Below, one piece after another: positions 8,869 through 16,456 of a stretch of 64,000 nt of DNA (positions are counted from its first letter, which is position 1; every line of letters begins with the position of its first letter). Origin of the DNA: Streptomyces sp. SDr-06 (GTDB taxonomy: Bacteria; Actinomycetota; Actinomycetes; Streptomycetales; Streptomycetaceae); NCBI RefSeq assembly GCF_003324565.1, contig NZ_QOLA01000005.1, forward strand, positions 124,001-188,000, in the 5' to 3' direction. Below the pieces are notes generated by a model. The model worked only from the letters and a program-made list of their open reading frames with translations. It did no database searches and had not been told where the DNA came from. The translations under genes and the position numbers were made by a program.

Positions 8869-9195
8869 TCAGTCGCCCCCCAGCCCCGTCAGCTCAAGCA
8901 GCGCCACAAGACCGGCCCCGGCATTCCGCATGCGGACGCGGCGTCCGGCCCGCCGGGCGGTGAGCCGCAGCCGGGCCACCGCCTCGACGGCGGCGAGGTC
9001 GGCCCGGCTCAGCGCGGCGAGGTCGCACACCACGAGCTCGGCCCCGCCCCCGTACAGCGCGCGCAGCCGCTCGCACAGGAGCGGGACATCGGCCAGGGTG
9101 AGGGGATCGGGGACGACGAGGACGGGGTGCTGCCCGGCGGGATCGGTGGCTTCCAGGGTCATGCTGGTGGGACCGGCGCGACGGGCGGAACTCAT
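8869..9195 (-). CDS. STAS-domain protein
   Basis: About 108 residues with the beta-alpha pattern of a STAS domain, as in anti-anti-sigma factors (VVPDPLTLADVPLL, then ELVVCDLAALSRADLAAVEA). The position of the phosphorylated serine in SpoIIAA-type proteins (DSSG) reads ADLA here, so classical phospho-control looks absent. The ATG at 9195 has a GGAG ribosome binding site; an upstream GTG at 9249 lies inside a terminator hairpin and was rejected. No anti-sigma kinase lies nearby. Confidence 0.75.
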   Translation of the reverse strand: MSSARRAGPTSMTLEATDPAGQHPVLVVPDPLTLADVPLLCERLRALYGGGAELVVCDLAALSRADLAAVEAVARLRLTARRAGRRVRMRNAGAGLVALLELTGLGGD

Positions 9196-9225
9196 CGGTG
9201 GAGCTCCGGCGGGGCACCGGAACGC

Positions 9226-9261
9226 CGAACGGGACCGGTGGAGGTCCACCGGTCCCGTTCG
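9226..9261 (-). terminator. Perfect 16-bp hairpin after deoA
   Basis: Arms 9226-9241 and 9246-9261 are exact reverse complements with a 4-base loop. The hairpin is 34 bases past the deoA stop on the minus strand and just upstream of the STAS gene start. Confidence 0.88.
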
Positions 9262-9294
9262 CCCGTACGCGGGCCCAGCCAGGAGATCCGCAGA

Positions 9295-10572
9295 TCAGGC
9301 GATTCGTTCCAGCACGATGGGGTCGGCCGAGAACTCCGTTCCGGCGGGGGCCACGTCGTACGAGCCCTCCAGCGACTCCAGCGCGTACTCGAACTTCTCC
9401 GGCGTGTCCGTGTGCAGGGTCAGCAGCGGCTGGCCCGCGGTGACCGTGTCGCCGGGCTTGGCGTGGAGCTCCACGCCGGCGCCCGCCTGCACCGGGTCCT
9501 CCTTGCGGGCTCGGCCCGCACCCAGACGCCAGGCGGCCACGCCGATGTCGTACGCGTCGAGGCGGGTCAGGACGCCCGAGGACGCCGCCGTGATGACGTG
9601 CTGTTCGCGGGCGACGGGCAGGGTCGCGTCCGGGTCGCCGCCCTGGGCCGCGATCATCCGGCGCCACACGTCCATCGCGGAGCCGTCGGCCAGCGCCTTG
9701 GCGGGGTCGGCGTCCTTGATGCCCGCCGCGTCCAGCATCTCGCGGGCCAGCGCGATGGTGAGCTCGACGACGTCGGAGGGGCCGCCGCCCGCCAACACCT
9801 CGACGGATTCCCGCACTTCGAGCGCGTTGCCCGCGGTCAGGCCGAGCGGGGTGGACATGTCGGTGAGCAGGGCGACCGTCTTCACGCCGCTGTCCGTGCC
9901 CAACGCGACCATCGTGGAGGCGAGTTCGCGCGCGTCCTCGATGTTCTTCATGAAGGCGCCGGTGCCGACCTTCACGTCCAGGACCAGGGAGCCGGTGCCC
10001 TCGGCGATCTTCTTCGACATGATGGACGAGGCGATGAGCGGGATCGCCTCCACCGTGCCGGTCACGTCGCGCAGCGCGTACAGCTTCTTGTCAGCGGGGG
10101 CCAGGCCGTCGCCCGCCGCGCAGATGACCGCGCCCGTGGTGTCCAGGACGTTCAGCATCTCCTCGTTGGAGAGCAGCGCGCGCCAGCCCGGGATCGACTC
10201 CAGCTTGTCCAGGGTGCCGCCGGTGTGGCCGAGGCCCCGGCCCGAGAGCTGCGGCACGGCCGCGCCGCAGGCGGCGACCAGCGGGGCGAGCGGCAGGGTG
10301 ATCTTGTCGCCGACGCCGCCGGTGGAGTGCTTGTCTGCGGTCGGGCGCGAGAGCGCGTCGAAGTTCATGCGCTCGCCGGAGGCGATCATGGCAGCGGTCC
10401 AGCGGGCGATCTCCGTGCGGTTCATGCCGTTGAGGAGGATCGCCATGGCCAGGGCGGACATCTGCTCGTCGGCGACCACGCCGCGCGTGTACGCGTCGAT
10501 GACCCAGTCGATCTGCTCGGGAGACAGCTCGCCCCGGTCTCGCTTGGTGCGGATGACGGAGATGACGTCCAT
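9295..10572 (-). CDS. deoA: Thymidine phosphorylase
   Basis: A 425-residue nucleoside phosphorylase that splits thymidine or deoxyuridine with phosphate into base and deoxyribose-1-phosphate. The family signature (SGRGLGHTGGTLDKLESIPG) and the phosphate-binding KHSTGGVGD segment are present, and the C-terminal third carries the pyrimidine-phosphorylase domain (GVELHAKPGDTVTAGQPLLT). The ATG at 10572 has a strong GGAAGGA site 7 bases upstream. A separate promoter is likely, since a terminator-like hairpin precedes it and an operator-like palindrome lies 39 bases before the start. Confidence 0.96.
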   Translation of the reverse strand: MDVISVIRTKRDRGELSPEQIDWVIDAYTRGVVADEQMSALAMAILLNGMNRTEIARWTAAMIASGERMNFDALSRPTADKHSTGGVGDKITLPLAPLVAACGAAVPQLSGRGLGHTGGTLDKLESIPGWRALLSNEEMLNVLDTTGAVICAAGDGLAPADKKLYALRDVTGTVEAIPLIASSIMSKKIAEGTGSLVLDVKVGTGAFMKNIEDARELASTMVALGTDSGVKTVALLTDMSTPLGLTAGNALEVRESVEVLAGGGPSDVVELTIALAREMLDAAGIKDADPAKALADGSAMDVWRRMIAAQGGDPDATLPVAREQHVITAASSGVLTRLDAYDIGVAAWRLGAGRARKEDPVQAGAGVELHAKPGDTVTAGQPLLTLHTDTPEKFEYALESLEGSYDVAPAGTEFSADPIVLERIA

Positions 10573-10611
10573 GGCATTCCTTCCGGCTTGGTGCACGTTA
10601 CGTACGCGACT

Positions 10612-10624
10612 CTACGCGCATAGA
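10612..10624 (-). promoter_or_regulatory. Candidate nucleoside-regulon operator, site 2 (deoA)
   Basis: The minus strand reads TCTATGCGCGTAG, one transition away from the perfect palindrome upstream of add. It lies 39 bases before the deoA ATG and after the cdd terminator. Confidence 0.65.
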
Positions 10625-10638
10625 GGGGTGTTGAGAGT

Positions 10639-10667
10639 GCGGCCCCCACACCAGGTGCGGGGGCCGC
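10639..10667 (-). terminator. Hairpin after cdd
   Basis: An inverted repeat of about 14 bp with one mismatch (GCGGCCCCC arm and GGGGGCCGC arm) starts 5 bases past the cdd stop codon. It separates the transporter-cdd operon from deoA. Confidence 0.75.
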
Positions 10668-10671
10668 GGGG

Positions 10672-11058
10672 TTACTTCAGGTGGTCCGGGCCGAAGGCCT
10701 GGGGCAGCATCTCGGACAGCTTGAGGATGCCCGCCGGAGTCTCCAGCAGGAGCTCCGGGCCGCCGAACTCGAAGAGGAGCTGGCGGCAGCGGCCGCACGG
10801 CACCAGGACATCACCGTGGCCGTCGACGCAGGTGAAGTGCGTCAGGCGGCCGCCGCCGGAGAGCTGGAGCGCCGAGACGAGCCCGCACTCGGCGCACAGG
10901 CCGATGCCGTACGAGGCGTTCTCCACGTTGCAGCCGGTCACGGTGCGCCCGTCGTCGACCAGGGCGGCCGCGCCGACCGGGTAGCCCGAGTACGGCGCGT
11001 ACGCGCGGGACATGGCCTCGCGCGCGGCCGTGCGCAGCGCCTCCCAGTCGGGCGTCAC
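10672..11058 (-). CDS. cdd: Cytidine deaminase
   Basis: A 128-residue homotetrameric-type cytidine deaminase turning (deoxy)cytidine into (deoxy)uridine. Zinc ligands and catalytic Glu are in CAECG and PCGRCRQ, and the substrate-binding CNVENASYG segment is present. The GTG start overlaps the stop of the upstream permease gene (GTGA), so it is translationally coupled to the nucleoside transporter operon. Its product feeds deoA for uridine/deoxyuridine phosphorolysis. Confidence 0.96.
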   Translation of the reverse strand: MTPDWEALRTAAREAMSRAYAPYSGYPVGAAALVDDGRTVTGCNVENASYGIGLCAECGLVSALQLSGGGRLTHFTCVDGHGDVLVPCGRCRQLLFEFGGPELLLETPAGILKLSEMLPQAFGPDHLK

Positions 11059-12344
11059 TTGCCCTGGCCCTTCCGGTAGCGCATGCCGTCCGCCTTGGGC
11101 ATCCGCAGGCGCTGCGCGGAGAGCGACAGGACGAGCAGCGTCACGACGTACGGGGTCGCGCCGACGAAGTCGCCGGGCACGTCGTCGGTCACCAGGTACC
11201 AGACCAGGATGAGCACGGCCATCACCGCGCTGATCGCGGCCTGGAGCATCGCCTTCTTGTACGCCTTCCAGCCGGCCAGCGCGGCGAGCAGCACGACCAG
11301 CAGGAGCAGCAGGGCGTGCACGGTGGTGCCGCCGTTGCGCAGCTGGAGCGCGTCGGAGAAGCCGAACAGGCCCGCGCCCATGGCGAGTCCGCCCGGCCGC
11401 CAGTTGCCGAAGATCATCGCGGCGAGGCCGATGTAACCGCGGCCGCCGGTCTGGTTCTCCAGGTAGATGTGCGAGGTGACCAGGGCGAGGAAGGCGCCAC
11501 CGAGACCGGCCAGACCGCCGGAGACGGCGACCGCCGCGTACTTGTAGGAGTACACGTTCACGCCGAGGGACTCGGCCGCGATCGGGTTCTCGCCGCAGGA
11601 GCGCAGGCGCAGACCGAAGGCCGTCTTCCACAGCACCCACCAGGTGCCGACGAAGAGCGCGACGGCGATGACGGTGACCCAGGAGACCTCGGTGACCAGG
11701 CCGCCGAGGATGCCCGCGACGTCGGAGACGAGGAACCAGTGGTGGTTCTGGACCGACGCCAGGCCGGAGGACAGGCCCGGGATGCTGAAGCTCGGCAGCG
11801 CGTCGGCCGGCGGCGACTGCTTGGGGTTGCCGCCCTTGACCTGGGCCTCGCCGCCGTTGAAGAAGAGCTTGGCGAGGTACTGCGTCACACCGAGCGCGAG
11901 CAGGTTGATCGCGACACCGGAGACGATGTGGTCGACGCCGAAGGTGACGGTGGCGACGGCGTGGATCAGACCGCCGACGACGCCGAAGCCGACACCGGCG
12001 AGCAGACCGAGCCAGGGGCTGGACTGCCAGCCGACCCAGCCGGCGCCGAAGGTGCCGAGGATCATCATGCCTTCGAGGCCGATGTTGACCACGCCGGCCC
12101 GCTCGGACCACAGACCGGCGAGGCCCGCGAGCCCGATCGGCACGGCGAGCCCGAGCGCGGCGCTGATCTGCCCCTCGCTGGTGAGCTGGTCGGCTCCGGT
12201 GATCATGCGTACGGCGGAGACGAGGATCAGCGCCCCCGCGATGATCATCAGGACCTGCGCGAGCGAGAACTTGCGCTGGGCGTTGCCCCGCTTGACCCCG
12301 GCCGGAGGCGGTGGGGTCGTGGTCGTGTCAGTCGTGACGCTCAT
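11055..12344 (-). CDS. Nucleoside ABC transporter permease (second subunit)
   Basis: A 429-residue BPD_transp_2-type permease with a proline/threonine-rich cytoplasmic N-terminus and about ten hydrophobic segments. Conserved family stretches are SERAGVVNIGLEGMM and GENPIAAESLGVNV. It is the YufQ/NupQ-type partner of the preceding permease, and its ATG overlaps that gene's stop (ATGA). Together with the ATPase and the BMP-type lipoprotein it should import nucleosides. Confidence 0.93.
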   Translation of the reverse strand: MSVTTDTTTTPPPPAGVKRGNAQRKFSLAQVLMIIAGALILVSAVRMITGADQLTSEGQISAALGLAVPIGLAGLAGLWSERAGVVNIGLEGMMILGTFGAGWVGWQSSPWLGLLAGVGFGVVGGLIHAVATVTFGVDHIVSGVAINLLALGVTQYLAKLFFNGGEAQVKGGNPKQSPPADALPSFSIPGLSSGLASVQNHHWFLVSDVAGILGGLVTEVSWVTVIAVALFVGTWWVLWKTAFGLRLRSCGENPIAAESLGVNVYSYKYAAVAVSGGLAGLGGAFLALVTSHIYLENQTGGRGYIGLAAMIFGNWRPGGLAMGAGLFGFSDALQLRNGGTTVHALLLLLVVLLAALAGWKAYKKAMLQAAISAVMAVLILVWYLVTDDVPGDFVGATPYVVTLLVLSLSAQRLRMPKADGMRYRKGQGK

Positions 12345-13465
12345 GCCGTCACCTCCGTCTCGGTCTTGGCGGCCTGGGCCGCGAGCTCGGCGCCGACGCG
12401 CTGCTGCTGGCGCTTGAGGCCGTAACGGCGGACGAGTTCGTAGGCGATCACGACGCACAGGACGATGACGCCCTGGATCACGCCGAGGATCTCCTTGTCG
12501 TAACCGATCACCTCGAAGTGGCCGGTGGTGCGCTCCAGGTAGCCCCAGAGCAGGGCGGCGAGCGCGACGCCCACCGGGTGGTTGCGGCCGAGCAGGGCGA
12601 TGGCGATGCCGGTGAAGCCGAGTCCGAGCGGGAAGCTGTTGTCGAACTGGTGGCTGTCGTTGAGCAGCGTGGGCATGCCGACGAGACCGGCCACCGCACC
12701 CGAGATGATCATGCTGGTGACGATCATCTTCTTGACGTTGGCACCGCTGGCCGCGGCCGCGGACTCGGACTGGCCGACCGCGCGCAGGTCGAAGCCGAAG
12801 CGGGTGCGGCCGAGCGTGAACCAGTACGCGACGCCGACGAGCACGGCCACGACGATGAAGCCCCACAGCTGGCCGGCCGGGCCCATGTCGATGGTGAAGA
12901 ACCACGACGAGTTGGGCAGCGGCTTGGTCGAGACGAGCGTGCCCGCCTCGTCGAGCTGGCCGAGCCGGTCGGGCTGGAGCAGATAGGCGATGATCGCGGT
13001 CGCGATGGCGTTCAGCATGATGGTCGAGATGACCTCGCTGACGCCGCGGGTCACCTTCAGGATGCCCGCGATCGCCGACCACACCGCGCCGACCAGCATG
13101 GCGACGATGATGATGACCGGGATCTGCACGATGCCGGGCAGGCTCAGCGCGCCGCCGACCACCGCGGCGAGGAACGCGGCCAGGCGGTACTGGCCGTCGA
13201 CGCCGATGTTGAACAGGTTCATCCGGAAGCCGATGGCCACCGCGATGCCCGCGAGGTAGTAGGTCGTCGCCTTGTTGAGGATGTAGACCTGGCTGTCGCT
13301 CGCGGAGCCGTACGACAGCATGTCGTTGAAGGCCGGGAACGGGTTCCTGCCGGTGGCGAGGATGACCAGCGCGGTGACGACAAGGGCCGCGACGAGCGCG
13401 AGCACGGGGGCCGCGATCGCGAGGAGCAGCTTCTCCTTGTCGATGCGGGAGGTGAGCTTCTTCAT
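12341..13465 (-). CDS. Nucleoside ABC transporter permease (first subunit)
   Basis: A 374-residue inner-membrane permease (YufP/NupP-like, BPD_transp_2 family) with about nine hydrophobic segments. The signature segments GFRMNLFNIGVDGQY and SAAAASGANVKKM (family EAA-like loop) are visible. Its ATG overlaps the ATPase stop codon by 4 bases, and its own stop overlaps the second permease start, so the three genes form a tightly coupled operon. Confidence 0.93.
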   Translation of the reverse strand: MKKLTSRIDKEKLLLAIAAPVLALVAALVVTALVILATGRNPFPAFNDMLSYGSASDSQVYILNKATTYYLAGIAVAIGFRMNLFNIGVDGQYRLAAFLAAVVGGALSLPGIVQIPVIIIVAMLVGAVWSAIAGILKVTRGVSEVISTIMLNAIATAIIAYLLQPDRLGQLDEAGTLVSTKPLPNSSWFFTIDMGPAGQLWGFIVVAVLVGVAYWFTLGRTRFGFDLRAVGQSESAAAASGANVKKMIVTSMIISGAVAGLVGMPTLLNDSHQFDNSFPLGLGFTGIAIALLGRNHPVGVALAALLWGYLERTTGHFEVIGYDKEILGVIQGVIVLCVVIAYELVRRYGLKRQQQRVGAELAAQAAKTETEVTA

Positions 13466-15027
13466 CGGTCCTCTCCCCCAGTGTTCTGCTGGTGCTCCAG
13501 GTGGCCGGTGGCGGCACCGGTCATGGCGGAGCCCAGTTCCTCGGGGGTGATCGTGGCGGGGTCGGCGTCGGCGACCAGACGGCCCCGGTACATCACCCGC
13601 AGGGTGTCGGACAGGCCGATCAGCTCGTCCAGGTCGGCGGAGATCAGGAGTACGGCGAGGCCCTCACGGCGGGCCTCGCGGATCTGGTCCCAGATCTGCG
13701 CCTGCGCGCCGACGTCCACGCCCCGGGTGGGGTGCGCGGCGATCAGCAGCTTGGGGTGGTGGCTCATCTCGCGGCCGACGATCAGCTTCTGCTGGTTGCC
13801 GCCGGACAGGGACGCCGCGGTGACCTCGATGCCGGGGGTGCGCACGTCGTACTCGCGCACGATCCGCTCGGTGTCGGTGCGGGCGGCCTTGTTGTCGAGG
13901 AGGGCGCCCTTGGAGTTGGGCTTCTCGGTGACGTGGCCGAGGATGCGGTTCTCCCAGAGGGGGGCCTCCAGAAGCAGGCCGTGGCGGTGGCGGTCCTCGG
14001 GGATGTATCCGATGCCGTCCTCGCGGCGCTTGCGCGTGGGGGCGGTGGAGATGTCGGTGGTGTCGAGGGTGATGACACCGCCGTCGGGGATGCGCATGCC
14101 CATGATGGCCTCGACGAGCTCGGCCTGGCCGTTGCCCTCGACGCCCGCGATGCCGAGCACTTCGCCCTTGTGGATCGTGAACGAGACCGAGGACAGCACC
14201 TCGCGGACCACGCCGTCGGGGTCGGTGGCCGCGAGCCGGAGGCCGTCGACCTGGAGCATCGGGACCGTGGTGACGGTCGACTCGCGCGTCTCGGGCGAGG
14301 GCAGCTCGCTGCCCACCATCAGCTCGGCGAGCTGCTTGGTGGTGGTCGTACGGGGGTCGGCGGTGCCCACCGTGGTGCCGCGCCGGATCACCGTGATCTC
14401 GTCGGCGACCGAGAGCACCTCGCCCAGCTTGTGCGAGATGAAGATGACGGTCAGGCCCTCGGCCTTGAGCTCGCGCAGGTTGTCGAAGAGCGCCTCGACC
14501 TCCTGCGGGACCAGGACCGCGGTCGGCTCGTCGAGGATGAGGGTGCGCGCGCCGCGGTAGAGGACCTTGAGGATCTCCACGCGCTGGCGGTCGGCGACAC
14601 CGAGGTCCTCGACGAGGGCGTCCGGGCGGACCCCGAGGCCGTACGCGTCCGAGATCTCCTTGATCTTGTTGCGGGCCTTGGAGCCGATGCCGTACAGCTT
14701 CTCGCCGCCGAGGACGACGTTCTCCAGGACGGTCAGGTTGTCGGCCAGCATGAAGTGCTGGTGGACCATGCCGATGCCGAGCGCGATGGCGTCGGCCGGG
14801 CTGGAGAAGGACGCCTGGGCGCCGTCGATGGTGATGGTGCCCTCGTCCGGCTTCTGCATGCCGTAGAGGATCTTCATCAGGGTCGACTTGCCGGCGCCGT
14901 TCTCACCGCACAAGGCGTGCACGGTGCCCTTGCGGACGGTGATGTCGATGTCCTTGTTGGCGACGACACCGGGGAATCGTTTGGTGATGCCGCGCAGTTC
15001 GACGGCGGGAGGGCTGGACGCGTTGAT
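13462..15027 (-). CDS. Nucleoside ABC transporter ATPase (two NBDs), apparent ATC start
   Basis: A protein of about 521 residues with two ATP-binding cassettes, of the YufO/NupO type used with BMP binding proteins. Walker A of the first half is GENGAGKST; the second half has a degenerate Walker A (GVEGNGQAE) and a signature LSGGNQQK. The frame has no ATG/GTG/TTG near the conserved N-terminus. A GAGGAG ribosome binding site lies 8 bases before an in-frame ATC at 15027, which I take as the start. The nearest in-frame GTG, at 15132, would add a 35-residue non-conserved extension. Confidence 0.88.
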   Translation of the reverse strand: MNASSPPAVELRGITKRFPGVVANKDIDITVRKGTVHALCGENGAGKSTLMKILYGMQKPDEGTITIDGAQASFSSPADAIALGIGMVHQHFMLADNLTVLENVVLGGEKLYGIGSKARNKIKEISDAYGLGVRPDALVEDLGVADRQRVEILKVLYRGARTLILDEPTAVLVPQEVEALFDNLRELKAEGLTVIFISHKLGEVLSVADEITVIRRGTTVGTADPRTTTTKQLAELMVGSELPSPETRESTVTTVPMLQVDGLRLAATDPDGVVREVLSSVSFTIHKGEVLGIAGVEGNGQAELVEAIMGMRIPDGGVITLDTTDISTAPTRKRREDGIGYIPEDRHRHGLLLEAPLWENRILGHVTEKPNSKGALLDNKAARTDTERIVREYDVRTPGIEVTAASLSGGNQQKLIVGREMSHHPKLLIAAHPTRGVDVGAQAQIWDQIREARREGLAVLLISADLDELIGLSDTLRVMYRGRLVADADPATITPEELGSAMTGAATGHLEHQQNTGGEDR

Positions 15028-15155
15028 GGCGCACTCTCCTCGTGGGCAGGAGCAGGGGGGCGGGGAGCTTCCGGGGAAGCCGGGAAGCGTACTGATGTGC
15101 CACGCCGGGCTCCCGGCGTAGTAGTTCAGCACACTCCTGGCGCGCCAACTCCGGC

Positions 15156-15168
15156 CTACGCGCGTAGA
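15156..15168 (-). promoter_or_regulatory. Candidate nucleoside-regulon operator, site 3 (transporter operon)
   Basis: The minus strand reads TCTACGCGCGTAG, identical to the add site. It lies about 130 bases before the ATPase start and just after the bmp terminator, so it should control a promoter for the ATPase-permease-permease-cdd operon. Confidence 0.7.
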
Positions 15169-15184
15169 GTTGACACTTCGTTAC

Positions 15185-15220
15185 GGCCCGGTGGGCAGGG
15201 CGGTCCCTGCTCACCGGGCC
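15185..15220 (-). terminator. 16-bp hairpin after bmp
   Basis: Arms 15185-15200 and 15205-15220 pair fully except for one G-U, around a 4-base loop. It starts 34 bases past the bmp stop and separates it, fully or partly, from the transporter operon. Confidence 0.85.
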
Positions 15221-15254
15221 GGTTGTGACGGAGGCGGTCGGCGACCGCCGCGGG

Positions 15255-16316
15255 TCACGGGGTCGTCTTGACCTTGATCGAGCCGTCGACGATCTTCTTC
15301 TTGGCCGCGTCGAGCTGCGGCTGGATGTCGGCGATGAAGCCGCCGCTGGTGGCGAGCGAGACGCCGTTCTTGGCCAGCGGGTAGCTGTTGGTGCCGACCA
15401 GCGGCTTGCCGTCCTTGATCGACTTGATCAGGTCGTAGACGCCGATGTCGACGTTCTTGACGACCGAGGTCAGGATCGAGTTCTTGTACTTGTCGAGCGA
15501 GGCCTGCTGGTACTGGTCGGAGTCGACACCGATCGCCCAGGCGCCCTTCTTGCCCGCGACGGCCTCGATCGCACCGGTGCCGGAGGAACCGGCGGCGGTG
15601 TAGATCACGTCGGCGCCGTTGTCGAGCATGCCCTGCGCGGCTTCCTTGCCCTTGTCGGGGCTGGCGAAGCCGGAGGTGTCCGAGCCGTGCGACAGGTACT
15701 GGTTGTCGACCTTGATGTCGGGCTTGGTGTCCTTGACGCCCTGGTTGAAGCCCGCCTCGAACTTCTTGATCAGGGGGACGTCCACGCCGCCGATGAAGCC
15801 GACGTGGTTCGTCTTGGTCTTCAGCGCCGCGGCGACACCCGCGAGGTAGGAGCCCTGCTCCTCGGTGAAGACGATGTTGTCGATGTTCTTCGGACCCTCG
15901 ACCACCGAGTCGACGATGCCGAAGGTGACGTTCGGGTACTTGCCCGCGACCTTCTTCATCGAGTTCGCGTAGGCGTAGCCGATGCCGATGACCGGGTTGT
16001 AGCCCGCGCCCGCGAGGTCGGTCAGCCGCTGCTCGCGGTCGGCCTCGGTGTCGGTGGTCTTGGCGGTCAGCTCCTTGACGGAGCCGCCGAACTCGGACTT
16101 GGCCTTGTCGATGCCGCGCGCGGCGGAGTCGTTGAACGAGTGGTCGCCACGGCCGCCGACGTCGTACGCGACACCGATCTTGACGCCCTTGCCGCCCGCG
16201 GAGGACGACGAGGTGCCCGAGTCCTTCTGGGAGGACGTGGAGCCACAGGCGGTGGCGGAAAGCGCGAGCGCGGCGGTGGCGATACCGGCCGCAGCGATCT
16301 TGGATACCCGGCGCAA
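15255..16316 (-). CDS. BMP-family nucleoside-binding lipoprotein
   Basis: A 353-residue solute-binding lipoprotein with a signal peptide and lipobox (LSATAC), followed by a Ser-rich linker and the periplasmic-binding BMP domain (GVAYDVGGRGDHSFNDSA, YTAAGSSGTGAIEA). BMP/PnrA proteins bind purine nucleosides and feed ABC importers of the type encoded immediately downstream. The start is TTG at 16316, preceded by a GAAGGGA site. Separate promoter and terminator signals allow it to be made in excess over the membrane subunits. Confidence 0.92.
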   Translation of the reverse strand: MRRVSKIAAAGIATAALALSATACGSTSSQKDSGTSSSSAGGKGVKIGVAYDVGGRGDHSFNDSAARGIDKAKSEFGGSVKELTAKTTDTEADREQRLTDLAGAGYNPVIGIGYAYANSMKKVAGKYPNVTFGIVDSVVEGPKNIDNIVFTEEQGSYLAGVAAALKTKTNHVGFIGGVDVPLIKKFEAGFNQGVKDTKPDIKVDNQYLSHGSDTSGFASPDKGKEAAQGMLDNGADVIYTAAGSSGTGAIEAVAGKKGAWAIGVDSDQYQQASLDKYKNSILTSVVKNVDIGVYDLIKSIKDGKPLVGTNSYPLAKNGVSLATSGGFIADIQPQLDAAKKKIVDGSIKVKTTP

Positions 16317-16378
16317 GAGGAGGTCCCTTCAAACCTGAACCGAGGCGCCCCTACCGGCGCTGGTTTCGCGTCGGATCG

Positions 16379-16391
16379 TAACGCGCGTAGA
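16379..16391 (-). promoter_or_regulatory. Candidate nucleoside-regulon operator, site 4 (bmp)
   Basis: The minus strand reads TCTACGCGCGTTA, matching the other three sites in the left ten positions but degenerate at the right end. It lies 63 bases before the bmp TTG start. Confidence 0.55.
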
Positions 16392-16456
16392 TGTCGCGTA
16401 AAGCCCTGTTCGGAAGCCGTTATCGAATCGCCGCGAACAGGGGATGAAGTGTCCGG

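Noticed and set aside
9196..9249. Upstream start for the STAS gene at 9249
   Set aside because: It lies inside the perfect hairpin that terminates deoA.
15028..15132. N-terminal extension of the ABC ATPase from GTG 15132
   Set aside because: Sequence unlike the family N-terminus and rich in Cys/Pro; no ribosome site; the GAGGAG site points to 15027.
13492..15228. 578-residue plus-strand frame opposite the ABC ATPase
   Set aside because: Codon-position shadow of the ATPase; rich in Asp/Gly/Val with no recognisable domain.
16404..16442. Hairpin CCCTGTTCG...CGAACAGGG after the amidohydrolase gene
   Set aside because: Nine-base stem with a 21-base loop and no other support; too weak to call a terminator.
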